In this document: piece after piece, positions 35,401 to 50,214 of the stretch | Numbering within the stretch: the stretch's first letter is position 1 | How the letters are laid out: the number at the start of each line of letters is the position of its first letter | NCBI RefSeq assembly: GCF_042767895.1 | Contig: NC_091578.1 | Coordinates: forward strand, 19,003,439 to 19,067,438 | DNA length: 64,000 bases | Direction: 5' to 3' | Source: Penaeus vannamei | Taxonomy: Eukaryota > Arthropoda > Malacostraca > Decapoda > Penaeidae | The notes under the pieces: generated by a model | Told to the model about the DNA's origin: nothing | Seen by the model: only the letters and a program-made list of their open reading frames with translations | Database searches by the model: none | Made by a program: the position numbers and the translations under genes

Positions 35401-36330
35401 AACTCTATTCCAATAATTTCCATACTGATAATGGCAATAGAAATAATAACATCATTATCATTGTCATTATATTTATTATTATTGTCATTATTAATTCTAA
35501 GATCATTATTATTGCTATTATCATTATATAAATAGTTATAATGATAAAAATAGCAATAATAATTAGCATACTAATTATCATAACTGCAATAATGATGATA
35601 ATAATAATGATAATCATGATGATAATAACTATAATGATAATAATCATAAAATGATGACAGTAATGATAATAATGATGATACTAATTATCATTCAGTCAAT
35701 ATATAATGAAATCAAGGAGAGAAGTAATAAAATTACAGCCTTTCGAGAGAATCGTCGAAAAAACCCTTTTCGCTTTCTAATGGTAATTATGGGGATTTTA
35801 ACATTAATTCAGGTAATTATGATGATTTCCATGATGATTCCTCTATCATTGACAATAATGCTGATAATTATGATGATAATGACAAAGATAAGGACAATAA
35901 TAATGATAATAATGATAAAGTCATAATTATAATGATAATCTTGATAATTACTGCAATAATAGCAATAATTAACTGTATTCCAATAATTTCCATACTAATA
36001 ATGGCAATAGAAATAATAATATCATTATCATTGTCATTATAATTATTATTATTGTCATTATTATTTCTAAGATTCACATTATTGCTATTATCATTATATA
36101 AATAGTTATAATGATAAAATAGCAATAATGATTAGATTAATAATTATTATAACTGCAATAATGATGATAATAATAATGATAATCATGATGATAATGACTA
36201 TAATGATAATCATAAAAATGGTGACAGTAATGATGATAATGATGATAATAATTATCATTCAGTCCATTTATAATGAAATCAAGGCCAGAAGTAATAAAAT
36301 CCCAAAAGTCGAAAAAAACGGCAATATCTA
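32414..36330 (+). repeat. 0.6-kb satellite array, block 6 (+ orientation)
   Basis: Mirror of block 5. Units are in + orientation, with cores near 32935, 33523, 34115, 35117 and 36281. One unit near 35700 has lost part of the core (AATCAAGGAGAGAAGTAATA followed directly by AATTACAGCC), and the left arm has lost the same part. Three-base indels relative to the left arm occur in triplet tracts, for example near 35930. No gene is supported. Confidence 0.9.
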
Positions 36331-36420
36331 GCGTTTTTTTCGACGTTTGGGATTTTATAACTTCTGGCCTTTATTTCATTATAAAAGGACTGAATGATAA
36401 TTATTATCATCATTATTATC
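36240..36420. repeat. Head-to-head switch of satellite orientation (right arm)
   Basis: This mirrors the switch at 26111, with its centre near 36330. AAGGCCAGAAGTAATAAAAT and the following core meet TTTTTTTCGACGTTTGGGAT and CTTCTGGCCTTTATTTCATT across AATATCTAGCG. The two flips differ slightly in the core text (AAAGTCG on one side, ACGTTTGGG on the other), as expected for arms that have begun to drift. Confidence 0.92.
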
Positions 36421-39411
36421 ATTACTGTCATTTTTATGATTATTGTCATTATAGTTATTATCATCATGATTATCATTATTATTATCATCATTATTGCATT
36501 TATAATAATTATCATGCTAATTATTATTGATATTTTTATCATTATAACTATTTATATAATGATAATAGCAATAATGATGATCTTAGAAATAATAATGACA
36601 ATAATAACAATTACAATGACAATGATAATGATATTATTATTTCTATTGCCATTATTAGTATGGAAATTATTGAAATAGTGTCAATTATTGCTATTATTGC
36701 AGTAACTATCAAGATTATCATTATAATTATGACTATCCTTATTATTATTATTATTGTCATTATCTTTGTCATTATCATCATAATTATCATTATTATTGTC
36801 AATAATAAAGGAATCATCATAATTACCTGAATTAATGTTAAAATCCTCATAATTACCATTAAAAAGCGAAAAGGTTGTTTTTTCGACGTTCCTCTTAAAA
36901 GGCTGTAATACGCTAGATTTTGCCGTTTTTTCGACTTTTGGGATTTTATAACTTCTGGCCATTATTTCATTATAAATGGACTGAATGATACTCATTATCA
37001 TAATTATTATCATTACTGTCATCATTTTTATGATTATTATCATTATAGTCATCATCATGATTATCATTATTATCATCATTATTGCAGTTATAATAATTAT
37101 TATGCTAATTATTATTGCCATTTTTATCATTATAACTATTTATATAATGATAATAGCAATAATGATCTTAGAAAAAATAATGACAATAATAATAATTATA
37201 ATGTCAATGATAATGATGTTATTATTATTTCTATTGCCATTATCAGTATGGAAATTATTGGAATAGAGTTAATTATTGCTATTATTGCAGTAATTATCGA
37301 GATTATCATTATATTTATGACTTTATCATTATTATCATTATTATTGTCATCATCATTGTCATTATCATAATAATTATCATCATTATTTTTAATAATAAAG
37401 GAATCATCATGGAAATCATTATAATTGCCTAAATTAATGTTAAAATCCTCATAATTACCATTAAAAGCGAAAAGTTTTTTTTTTTTCAACGTTCCTCTGA
37501 AAAGTCTGTAATACGCTAGATTTTTCTGTTTTTTTCGACTTTTGGGATTTTATTACTTCTGGCCATTATTTCATTATAAATGGACTGAATGATAATTAGT
37601 ATCATCATTATCATCATTACTGTCATCATTTATATGATTATTATCATTATAGTCATTATCATCATGATTATCATTATTATTATCATCATTATTTCAGTTT
37701 TAATAATTATTATGCTTATTATTATTGCTATTTTTATCATTATAACTATCTATATAATGATAATAGCAATAATGATGATCTTAGAAATAATGACAATAGC
37801 AATAATTATAATGACAATGATGATGTTATTATTATTTCTATTGCCATTATTAGTATGGAAATTATTGAAATAGTGTTATTTATTGCTATTTTTGCAGTAA
37901 CTATCAAGATTATCATTATAATTATGACTTTATCCTTATTATCATTAGTATTGTCATTGTCTTTGTCATTATCATAATTATCATTATTTTTGTCAATAAT
38001 AAAGGAATCATCAGGGAAATCATCATAATTACCTGAATTAATGTTAAAATCCTCATAATTATCATTAAAAAGCGAAAAGGTTTTTTTTTCGACGTTTCCC
38101 TCATAATGCTGTAATAGGCTAGATTTTGCCGTTTTTTCGACTTCTTGGATTTTATTACTTCTGGCCTTGATTTCATTATAGATGGACTGAATGATAATTA
38201 TTATCATCATTATTATCATTACTGTCATCATTTTTATGATTATTATCATTATAGTCATTTTCATCATTATTATCATTATTATTATCATTATTATTGCAGT
38301 TATAATACTTAGTATGCTAATTATTATTGATATTTTTATCATTATAAATATTTATATAATGATAATAGCAATAATGATGATCTTAGAAATACTAATGAAA
38401 ATAATAATCATTATAATGACAATGATAATGATATTAATATTTCTATTGCCATTATCAGTGTGGAAATTATTGGAATAGAGTTAATTGTTGCTATTATTGC
38501 AGTAATTATTAAGATTATCATTACATTTATGACTTTATCATTATTATCATTATTATTGTCATTTTCATTGTCATTAGCATCATAATTATCATCATTATTG
38601 TCAATAATAAAGGTATCATCATGGAAATCATTATAATTGCCTGTATTAATGGTAAAATCCTCATAATTACCATTAAAAAGCGAAAAGGGTTTTTTTTCGA
38701 CATTTCTCTCAAAAGGCTGTAATACGCTAGATTTTGCCGTTTTTTTCGACTTTTGGGATTTTATTGCTTCTGGCCTATATTTCCTTATAAATGGACTGAA
38801 TGATGATTATTATCATCATTATTATCATTACTGTCATCATTTTTATGATTATTGTCATTAAAGTCATTATCATCATGAATATCAATAATATTATCATCAT
38901 TATTGCAGTTATGAAAATTATTATGCTAATTATTACTGCTATTTTTATTATTATAACTATTTATATAATGATCATAGCAATAATGATGATCTTAGAAATA
39001 ATAATGACAATAATAATAATTATAATGACAATGATAATGATATTATTATTTATATTGCCATTATTAGTATGAAAATTATTGGAATAGAGTTAATTATTGC
39101 TATTATTGCAGTAATTATCAAGATTCCCATTATTATAATGACTTTATCATTATTATCATTATTATTGTCATTATCATTGTCATTATCATCGTAATTATCA
39201 ACATTATTGTCAATAATAAAGGAATCATCATGGAAATCATTATAATTACCTGAATTAATGTTAAAATCCTTATAATTACCATTAAGAAGCGAAAAGTTTT
39301 TTTTTTCGACGTTTCTCTGAAAAGGCTAGATTTTTGCCGTTTTTCGACTTTTGGGATTTTATTACTTCTGGCCTTTTTTTCATTATAAATGGACTGAATG
39401 ATGATTATTAT
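36331..39411 (-). repeat. 0.6-kb satellite array, block 7 (- orientation)
   Basis: Mirror of block 4, with the same regular spacing of about 600 bp between TTCTGGCC cores. It matches the left arm closely, with small changes such as single-base substitutions and a few triplet differences. No gene is supported. Confidence 0.9.
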
Positions 39412-41747
39412 TGTAGTGTACGGCTGCGTACGTCCCGACTCTATAAGGATGATGTCATATCCAGTTGAAGTCGCCAAGCTAAAACAGCTATTTTTTTTTT
39501 TTTTTTTTTTTTTACCCAATTATTGTTTATATGTTATGGCCGAAAAGCACAGTTTTTATCACAACTGTTTATCATCGGATTTTCTCCGTATCCTTTCCTG
39601 TATTTATATGTTCTTTTCCTTTTGTCGACGTCTCCAAATTCCCGCGATAACCACCGAAGGAGGTGACGGTCGTTACCCCGCTTCTTTTTTGTTTTTCCCC
39701 TTCCCTCTCTCGTCTCGGTTGTTTGGATTGTCGAACTATCGGCTTGGTCTTCAGGCACTTCGTTTGCCTATATTCTTCTTTCGCGCCATGCCTGGGGCTT
39801 GGCCTGGGGGTTTCTTTCGGGGTATATGTACTCGTGGTAGGGGGAAGGAACATAACTTCGGTCCTGACCTCTGTCCCGCACTTTGGTCCTTCGCGGTGGA
39901 TATTTTTACCTGTGTTGTGCTCTCGCTTGGATTTATTTACTTCTCCCTTGGATTTACTTCACCCCTCGGATTTACCTCGCATTACGTATCTCCTCAAGCT
40001 AAGTGGTTGATGGTTGTGTGTAGGAGACTACTGGTCTCTTTTGGACTTTAGCGTGACATGCTGCTTTATTATCTGCAGGGTGCACTCCTTCGTGAAGTCC
40101 CATAGCAGTACTTTTGTATATTTCCAAGTGTTTGAGAGCATTAGGACCAAGTGATTTAAAGGAACACTGCTTGATGATCCGTACCTCCAGTGTATTCATT
40201 TTTATAAGTTATTACTTAGTTTCTTTTATTCCTGCCTGAGGATCCGTACCTCCTGGAATAAAGATCTTTTTAAGTACATTTACGTACTTTATCGTCGACT
40301 TGTTTTGTTTCGCTTAATGCGTGTTTGTTGATTTCTGCTTGATCTTGTTTATGATCAAGCAGCCCTTTGTGATTGTCCCTCCAGTGTGACTTTCCCTTTT
40401 TTAAAGACAAGTTAATACTTCGTTGTATGTCGTTCGTACTTGAGGAGTCATACCTCCTGTACATATATTTTTTTAAAAGGTTAATGTTAATGTTTCCTTT
40501 CGTCCCTGCTTGAGGATCCGTACCTCCGGGATAAAGATCGTTATCAGGATCTTTTTACATATTTTGTTTGATATATGTTCCTGTTGATTTCTGCCTGACC
40601 TTGTGGGTGATCAGGCAGGCTTTGGTGATCCGTATCTCCTGATAAAGAGCCATTATCACATGATATGTGATTTTTGTTGTTGTCGTTTGTTGTTTCGGCT
40701 GATTCCTGTCTGACCTTGTGGGTGTTCAGGCAGTCTTCGTGAATAGTCTCTTCCTTGACTTTTTCAGCCTTCTTATTAATATATTTCTCAATTCTTTTGC
40801 ACACAAGTACTCTTACTAGGTATCCGTCAGCATTAGCTTTGGTTTACAGTTAACATCCATTTAGGTTGGATGTTAACAATTTAACGTAATTTAGGGACTT
40901 GGATGTTTTTTATGCTGACCCCTTAATAACAGTACTTCTGGAGTTGGGACGCCAACTTAGGGAAGACATTTTTATATTTCGTGGTAAGTTTTATCTGGTG
41001 TTAATTTCTCGTGCATCACCTCCGCTGTGATAAATCGGTGATGCACACACCTTTGTCTACTTTTCCATGACTGAAAATGCCTTTAACTCCCTAGTGAGTG
41101 CAATTTGCTCCCCAAAATAAACATCATACTATCATATAGCTTTTACTCAACTCCAGTCAGAATAATTCATAATCTTACCACCACTAAAGTTCTGGTTCTG
41201 ACAAGGTTAGATGCCTAAATCTTTCTCGGACTCGGGTCTCCTAAACAGCACATCGCTGGTTGCTCTGACATCACGCAACCCTTGAGAGGCTGTAAAAAGG
41301 CTAGATAAATCAGAGAATATTCAGCTGATATCAAAAGAACAGATTCATTTAGCTATAACTGTGTTCCCGCTCAAAGCAGGCGGATGCTCAAACCGAAGGG
41401 AAGAAGAAGAATTCTATGATCTTGCTTTTTTTCTTCCAAACACGTCCACGCAGACGCTCAGCCTACACTATCTCCCTTTTCACATCTACACACTTACACA
41501 TCCAACATTCAGTACACACATCCTGTACTTTCCTTACACCCTTCTCTGATACAACGCCCACACCCACTTACATAACACACACGGTTCCCGAACCTACTAA
41601 TCGGTTGGTGGCAGCGTGCCGTAGGCCTGGAACCTTACATCTGTTCACTGCAGACGAATCTTTCCTTGAGCAAAGAACTCAATATTCTCGGTTGAGCCAG
41701 GACTCAACCAGACCACTTAAAGTCTACTGGGACTACGCCCCGCTACA
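39412..41747 (+). mobile_element. 2.34-kb TGTAG...CTACA element, possible solo LTR (right arm)
   Basis: Mirror of 20694-23030. It starts TGTAGTGTACGGCTGCG and ends GACTACGCCCCGCTACA. Flanking 5-mers are ATTAT and GTTAT. In this direction AATAAAGATC-type signals occur near 40256. A TGG-initial stretch TTGGTGGCAGCGTGCC (near 41605) resembles a tRNA primer site but is not preceded by a CA end, so it is not annotated as one. The T run is 23 long against 24 A in the left arm. The hairpin and 13-bp motif clusters are all preserved (about 40175-40735). Confidence 0.55.
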
Positions 41748-44700
41748 GTTATCATCATTATTATCATTACTGTCATCATTTTTTAAATTATCATTATAGT
41801 CATTATCATTATGATTATCATTATTATTATGATCATTATTGCAGTTATGATAAATATTATGCAAATTATTATTGCTATTTTTATCATTATAACTATTTAT
41901 ATAAGGATAATAGCAATAATGATGATCTTAGAAATAATAATGACAATAATAATTATAATGAAAATGATAATGATATTATTTCTATTGCCATTATCATTAT
42001 GGAAATTATTGGAATAGAGTTGATTATTGCTATTATTGCATTAATTATCAAGATTATCATTATATTTATGACTTCATCATTATCATCATTATTATTGTCA
42101 TTATCATTGTCATTATCATCATAATTATCATCATTATTGTCAATAATAAAGGAATCATCATGGAAATCATTATAATTAACTGAATTAATGTTGAAATCCT
42201 CATAATTACCATTAAAAAGCGAAAAGGTTTTTTTCGACGTTTCTCTCAAAAGGCTAGATTTTGCCGTTTTTCGACTTTTGGGATTTTATTACTTCTGGCC
42301 TTTTTTCATTATAAATGGACTGAATGATGATTATTATCATCATTATTATCATTACTGTCATAATTTTTATGATTATCATTATAGTCATTATCCTCATGAT
42401 TATCATTATTATTATGATCATTATTGCAGTTATGATAATTATTATACTAATTATTATTGCTATTTTTTATCATTATAACTATTTGTATAATGATAATAGC
42501 AATAATGATAATCTTAGAAATAATAATGACTATAATGATAAAAATAATGGCAAAGATAATGATATTATTATTTCTATTGCCAATATTAGTATGGAAATTA
42601 TTGGAATAGAGTTAATTATTGCCATTATTGCAGTAATTCTCAAGATTATCATTATATATATGACTGTCATTATTATCATTATTATTGTCATAATCATTGT
42701 CATTATCATCATTATTGCCAATAATAAAGGAATCATCAGGGAAATCATCATGATTACCTGAATTAATGTTAAAATCCTTACAATTACCATTAAAAAGCGA
42801 AAAGTTTTTTTTTTCGACGTTTCTCTCAAAATGCTGTAATACGCTAGATTTTCCCGTTTTTTCGACTTTTGGGATTTTATTACTTCTGGCCTTTATTTCA
42901 TTATAAATTGACTGAATGATAATTAGTATCATTATTATCATTACTGTCATCATTTTTATGATTGTTATCATTATAGTCATTATCATCATGATTATCATTA
43001 TTATTATCATCATTATTGCAGTTACAATAATTATTACTTCTGGCCTTTATTTCATTATAAATTGACTGAATGATAATAAGTATCATTATTATCATTACTG
43101 TCATCATTTTTATGATTGTTATCATTATTGTCATTATCATCATGATTATCATTATTATTTTCATCATTATTGCAGTTACAATAATTATTATGCTAATTAT
43201 TATTGCTATTTTTATCATTATAACTATTTATATAATGGTAATAGCAAAAATGATGATCTTAGAAATAATAATGACAATAATAATAATTATAATGACAATG
43301 ATAATGATATTATTATTTCTATTGCCATTATTAGTATGGAAATTATTGGAATAGAGTTAATTATTGTTATTATTGCAGGAAATATCAAGATTATCACAAT
43401 TATCATCATTATTGTCAATAATAAAGGAATCATGGAAATCAGCATAATTACCTGAATTCAATATGAAAATCTTCATAATTACCATTAAAAAGCGAAAAAA
43501 TTTTTTTTCGTCTTTTCTCTCAGAAGGCTGTAATACGCTAGATTTTGCCGTTTTTTCGACTTTTAGGATTTTATTACTTCTGGCCTTTATTTCATTATAA
43601 ACGGTCCGAATGATAATTATTATCATTATTATCATTATAGTCATTATGATCATGATTATCATTATTATTATCATTATTACAGTTATAATAATTATTATGC
43701 TAATTATTATTGCAATTTTTATCATTATAACTATTTGTATAATGGCAATAGCAATAGTGATGATCTTAGAAATAATAATGACAATAATAGTAATTATATT
43801 GACAATCATAATGATGTTATTATTTCTATTGCCATTATTAATATGCAAATAATTGGAATTGAGTTAATTATTCCTATTATTGCAATAATTATCAAGATTA
43901 TCATTATGATTTTTACTTATTTTATAATTTTATCATTATTATCATTATTATTGACATTATTATAATAATTATCATTATTGTCAATAATAAAGGAATCATC
44001 GTTGAAATCATCATAATTACCTGAATTAATGTTAAAATCCTCATAATTACCATTATAAACCGAAAGGTTTTTTTTCGATGTTTCTCTCAAAAGGCTGTAG
44101 TACGCTAGATTTTGCCTTTTTTATTTTTTTTTTACTTTTGGTATTTTATTACTCCTGGCCTTTATTTCATTATAGATGGACTGAATTATAAATCTTGTCA
44201 TCATTATTATCATTACTGTCATCATTTCTATGATTATTATCATTATAGTCATTATCATCATGATTATCATTATTATTATCATCATTATTGCAGTTATAAT
44301 AATTATTATGCTAATTATTATTGCTATTTTTATCATTATAACTATTTATATAATGATAATAGCAATAATGATGGTCTTAGAAATGATGATCTTAGAAATA
44401 ATAATGACAGTACTAATAATTATAATGACAATGATAATGATGTTATTATTTATATTGCCATTATTAGTATGGAAATTATTGGAATAGAGATAATTATTGC
44501 TATTATTGCAGTAATTATCAAGATTATCATTATAATTATGACTTTATCATTATCATTATTATTGTCATTATCATTGTCATTATCATCATTATTGTCAATA
44601 ATAAAGGATTCATCATGGAAATCATCATAACTACCTGAATTAATACCAAAATCCTCATAATTACCATTAAAAAGCGAAAAGAGTTTTTTTTCGACGTTTC

Positions 44701-47700
44701 TCTTAGAAGGCTGTAATATGCCAGATTTTGCCGTTTTTTCGACTTTGGGGATTTTATTACTTCTGACCTTTATTTCATTATAAATGGACTGAATGATAAT
44801 TGTTATCATCATTATTATCATTACTGTTATCATTTTTATGATTATCAATATAGTCTTTATCATCATGATTATTATTATTATTATCATTATTATTGTAGTT
44901 ATAATAATTATTATGCTAATTATTATTGCTATTTTTATCATTATAACTATTTATATAATGATAATAGCATTAATGATGATCTTAGAAATAATAATGAGAA
45001 TAATAATTATAATGACAATGATAATGATGTTATTATTTCTATTGCCATTATTAGTATGGAAATTATTGGAATAGAGTTAATTATTGTTATTATTCAAATA
45101 ATTATCAAGATTATCATTATAATTATGACTTTATCATTATTATCATTATTTTCATTATCATTGTCATTATCATCATAATTATCATCATTAATGTCAATAA
45201 TATAGGAATCATCATGGAAATCATTATAATTGCCTGAATTAATGTTCAAATCCTCACAATTACCATTAAAAAGCGAAAAGTTTTTTTTTTTAACGTTTCT
45301 CTCAAAAGGCTGCAATACGTTACGTTTTGCCGTTTTTTCGACTTTTGGGATTTGATTACTTCTGGCCTTTATTTCATTATAAATGGACTGAATAAAAATT
45401 ATTATCATCATTATTATCATTACTGTCATCATTTTTATATTTATCATTATAGTCATTATCATCATGATTATCATTATTATTATCATCATTATTGCTGTTA
45501 TGATAATTATTATGCTGATTATTATTGCTATTGTTATGATTATAAGTATTTATATAATGATAATAGCAATAATGGTGATCTTAGAAATAATAAGGACAAT
45601 AATAATAATTATAATGGCAATGATAATGATGTTATTATTATTTCTATTGCCATTATTAGTATGGAAATTATTGGAAGAGAGTTAATTATTGCTATTATTG
45701 CAGTAATTCTCAAGATTATCATTATAATTATGACTATCATTATTAACGTTATTATTGTCATTATCATTTTCATTATCATCTTAATTATCATCATTCTTGT
45801 CAATAATAAAGGAAACATCATGGAAATCATCATGATTATCTGAATTAATGTTAAAATCCTTATGATTACCATTAAAAATCGAAAAGGGTTTTTTTCGACG
45901 TTTCTCTCAAAAGGCTGTAATATGCTAGATTTTGCCATTTTTTCGACTTTTGGGATTTTATTACTTCTGGCCTTTATTTTATTATAAATGGACTGAATGA
46001 TAAATATTATCATCATTATTATCATTACTGTCATCATTTTTTATGATTATCATTATAGTCATTATCATCATGATTATTATTATTATCATTATTGCAGTTA
46101 TAATAATTATTATGCTAATTATTATTGCTATTTTTATCATTATAACTATTTATATAATGATAAAAGCAATATTATCTTAGAAATAATAATGACTAATAAT
46201 TATAATGACAATGATAATGATGTCATTATTATTTCTATTGCCATTATTAGTATGGAAATTATTGGAATAGAGTTAATTATTGCTATTATTGCAGTAATTA
46301 TGAAGATTATCATTATAATTATGACTTTATCATTATCATTATTATAGTCATTATCATTGTCATTATCATCATAATTATCATCATTATTGTCAATAATAAA
46401 GGAATCATCATGGAAATCATCATAATTACCTGAATTAATTTTAAAATCCTCATAATTACCATTAAAAAGCTAAAAGGGTTTTTTTTCGACGTTTCTCTTA
46501 AAAAGCTGTAGTACGCTAGATTTTCCCGTTTTCTGAACTTTTGGGATTTTATTACTTCTGGCATTTATTTCATTATAAATGGACTGAATGATGATTATTA
46601 TCATCATTACTGTCATCATTTTTATGATTATTATCATTATAGTCATTATCATCATGAATATCATTATAATCATTATTGCAGTTACAATAATTATCATGCT
46701 AATTATTATTGCTATTTTTATCATTACAACTATTTATATAATAATAAAAACAATATTGTTGATTTTAGAAATAATAATGTCAATGATAATAATTATAATG
46801 ACAATGATAAAGATGTTATTATTATTTCTATTGCCATTATTGGTATGGAAATTATTGGAATAGAGTTAATTATTGCTATTATTGTAGTAATTAACAAGAT
46901 TATCATTATAATTATAACTTTATCATTATTTTAATTATTATTGTCATTACCATTGTCATTATCATCATAATTATCATTATTGTCAATGATAAAGTAATCA
47001 TCATGGAAATCATCATAACTACCTGAATTATTACTAAAATCCTCATAAGTACCATTAAAAAGCGAAGTTTTTTTTCGACGTTTTTCTAAAAAGGCTGTAA
47101 TACGCTAGATTTTGCCGTTTTTTCGACTTTAGGGATTTTATTACTTCTGGCCTTCATTTCATTATAAATGGACTGGATGATAATTATTATCATCATTATT
47201 ATCATTACTGTTATCATTTTTTTTATTATTATCATTATTATTATCATTATGATTGCAGTTATAATAATTATTATGCTAATTATTATTGCTATTTTTATCA
47301 TTATAACTATTTATTTAATGATAGTAGCAATAATGATCATCTTAGAAATAATAATGACAATAATAATAAATATAATGACAATGATAATGATATTATTTCT
47401 ATTGCCATTATTAGTATGGAAATTATTGGAATAGAGTTAATTATTGCTATTTTTGCAGTAATTATCAAGATTATCATTATAATTATGACTCATTATTATT
47501 GTCATTATCATTGTCTTTATCATAATAATTGTCATCATTATTGTCAATAATAAAGGAATCACCAGGGAAATCATCATGATTACCTGAATTAATGTTAAAC
47601 TCCTCATAATTACCATTAAAAAGTGAAAGGTTTTTTTCGACGTTTCTCTGAAAAGGCTGTAATACGCTAGATTATGCCGTTTTTTCGACGTTTGGGATTT

Positions 47701-49390
47701 TATTACTTCTGGCCTTTATTTCATTATAAATAGACAGTGATAATTATTATCTTTATTATCATTACTGTCATCATTTTTATGATTATTGTCATTATCATCA
47801 TGATTATCATTATTATTATCATCATTATTGCAGTTATAATAGTTATCATGCCAATTATTATTGCTATTTTTATCATTATAATTATTCATATAATGATAAT
47901 AGCAATAATCTTATAATGACAATAGTAATAATTATAATGACAATGATAATGAAGTTATTATTTCATTTGCCATTATTAGTATGGAAATTATTGGAATAGA
48001 GTTAATTATTGCTATTATTGCAGTAATTATGAAGATTATCATTATAATTATGACTTTATCATTATCATCATTATTGTCAATAATAAAGAAATCATCATGG
48101 AAATCACCATAATTACCTGAGTTAATGATAAATCCTATTAATTACCATCAAAAAGCGAAAAGTTTTTTTTTTCGACGTTTCTCTCAAAAGGCTGTAATAC
48201 GCTAGATTTTGCCGTTTTTTCGACTTTTGGGATTATATTACTTCTGGCCTTTATTTCATTATATGTTGACTGAATGGTGATTATTATAATCATTATTATC
48301 ATTACTGTCATCATTTTTATGATTATTATCATTATAGTCATTATCATGATAATTATGATGTTAATGACAATGATAATGACTATAATAATGAGAATAAGGA
48401 TAAAGCCATAATTATAATGATAATCTTGATTATTACTGCAATAATAGCAATAATCAACTCTATTCCAATAATTTCCATACTAATAATGACAATAGAAATA
48501 ATAATAACATCAATATCATTGTCATTATCATCATTATTGTCAGTAATAAATGTATCATGAGGGAAATCATTATAATTACCTGAATTAATGTTAAAATTTT
48601 CATAATTACCATTAAAAAGCGTAAAGGTTTTTTTTTCGGCTGCAATTCACTAGATTTTGCCATTTTTCGACTTTTGGGATTTTTATACTTCTGGCCTTTA
48701 TTTCATTATAAATGGACTGAATGATGAGTATTATCTTCATTTATATCGTTACTGTCATCATTTTTATTATTATTATCATTATAGTCATTATCATCATGAT
48801 TATCAATATTATCATCATCATTATTGCAGTTATAATAATTATTATGCTAATTTTTATTGCTATTTTTATCATTTTAACTATTTATGTAATGATAATACCA
48901 ATTATGATGATATTAGAAATAATGACAATAATAATAATTATAATGACAATGATAATGATGTTATTATTTTTCTATTGCCATTATTAATATGCAAATTATT
49001 TGAATAGAGTTGATTATTGCTATTATTGCAGTAATTATCAAGATTATCATTATAATTATGACTTTATCATTATTATTATCGTCATTATCATTGTCATTGT
49101 CATCATAATTATCATCATTATTGTCAATAATAAAGGAATCATCATGGAAGTCATCATAATTACCTTAGTTAATGTTAAAATCCTCATAATTACCACTAAA
49201 AAGCGAAAAGGGTATATTTTGCCCGTTTTTCGACTTTTGGGATTTTATCACTTCTGGCCTTTATTTCATTATAAATGGACTGAATGATAATTTTTATCAT
49301 TATTATCATTACTGTCATCATTTTTATGATTATTATCATCATAGTCATAATCATCATGATTATCATTATTATTATCGTCATTAATGCAGT
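41748..49390 (-). repeat. 0.6-kb satellite array, block 8 (- orientation)
   Basis: Mirror of block 3, including the 154-bp duplication (about 42885-43190) and the local inversion (about 48355-48515). The part from about 43.4 to 45.0 kb differs from the left arm by many substitutions and indels. For example, ATTTTTACTTATTTTATAAT near 43910 has no equivalent on the left, where sequence is deleted. No gene is supported. Confidence 0.9.
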
Positions 49391-50214
49391 TATTATAAAT
49401 GACTGATGACTTTGCCATTCTATCTGAGTCTTTGTAAACCCTAGTGGCGGCTCTCGATGCATTTAGCAATGAAGCGAAGCCTTTGGGTCTACAGGTCTCC
49501 TGGACCAAGACCAAGGTCCAGGAATTTTGGGACTTGTTAGGAGAACCTGTTAATTCGGTACGTGCTTGCGGCGAGGACATTGAAGTCACAGAGAGCTTTA
49601 CATACCTTGGTAGTGTAGTTCATAACTCTGGGCTGTCAGACCAAGTCAGATTGGCCTGGCAGCTGTGGTCATGAACTCTCTCGACAAGAGTATTTGGAGA
49701 TATCGGTTCCTGTGCATAAAGACCAAGCTATGGGTTTTCAAGGCCCTGATAATGCCAGTTTTGCTATACGGTAGCAAAACCTGGACATTGTCCTGTGCCT
49801 TGGAGGCTCGCCTTGAAGCCTTTTGTAATAGGTCCTTTTGCCGGATCATGGGGGTACTGTTGGCAGGACCATGTGTCTAACCAACGGTTGCACTGTGAGA
49901 CAGGCACAGGACCTGTTATCTGCACAATCCGTGATCGCCAACTCATGCTATACGGCCACCTGGCTCAGCTTCCTCAGGATAATCCTGCCCATCAGGTCGT
50001 CTCTGTTCGAGACAACCCTGGGTGGAGGAGGCCTGTGGGATGACCTAGGAAGTCGTGGCTTGGGCAGATCGACCAAACCTGCCGTGAAGAAATAGAGATG
50101 GACCGAGTCCCTGCCTGGCATCTAGCCATAAGGGATCCTCGTAGGTGGAAGCGAAGGGTGGATGCGGCTATGCGCCCTCTTCGGAGTAAGCCCCCTTGAT
50201 GTTGATGATGATGA
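49391..50214 (+). mobile_element. 5'-truncated RTE-like insertion (right arm)
   Basis: Mirror of the left truncated copy, starting at the FADD region (GACTGATGACTTTGCC) and ending in a GAT-type tail (TTGATGTTGATGATGATGAT). Up to about 49640 it is almost identical to the left copy. Beyond that it differs more, with a deletion in the GLSDQ...VMNSL segment, a changed stop pattern (TGA near 50041), and an altered 3' end (GCCCTCTTCGGAGTAAGCCC). The GAT tail is interrupted by one GTT. Confidence 0.85.
49444..50095 (+). pseudogene. RT C-terminal fragment of the truncated RTE copy (right arm)
   Basis: AALDAFSNEAKPLGLQVSWT and TESFTYLGSVVHNSGLSDQ (49444-49674) are followed in other frames by VLLYGSKTWTLSCALEARLE (49665-49880) and RQLMLYGHLAQLPQDNPAHQ (49795-50043). 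At least two frame changes and a stop are present, more damage than in the left copy. No activity is expected. Confidence 0.8.

Noticed and set aside
41604..41619. TTGGTGGCAGCGTGCC as a tRNA primer-binding site
   Set aside because: It is not preceded by an LTR end in CA, and only about 130 bp of the element follow, so it cannot open an internal region.
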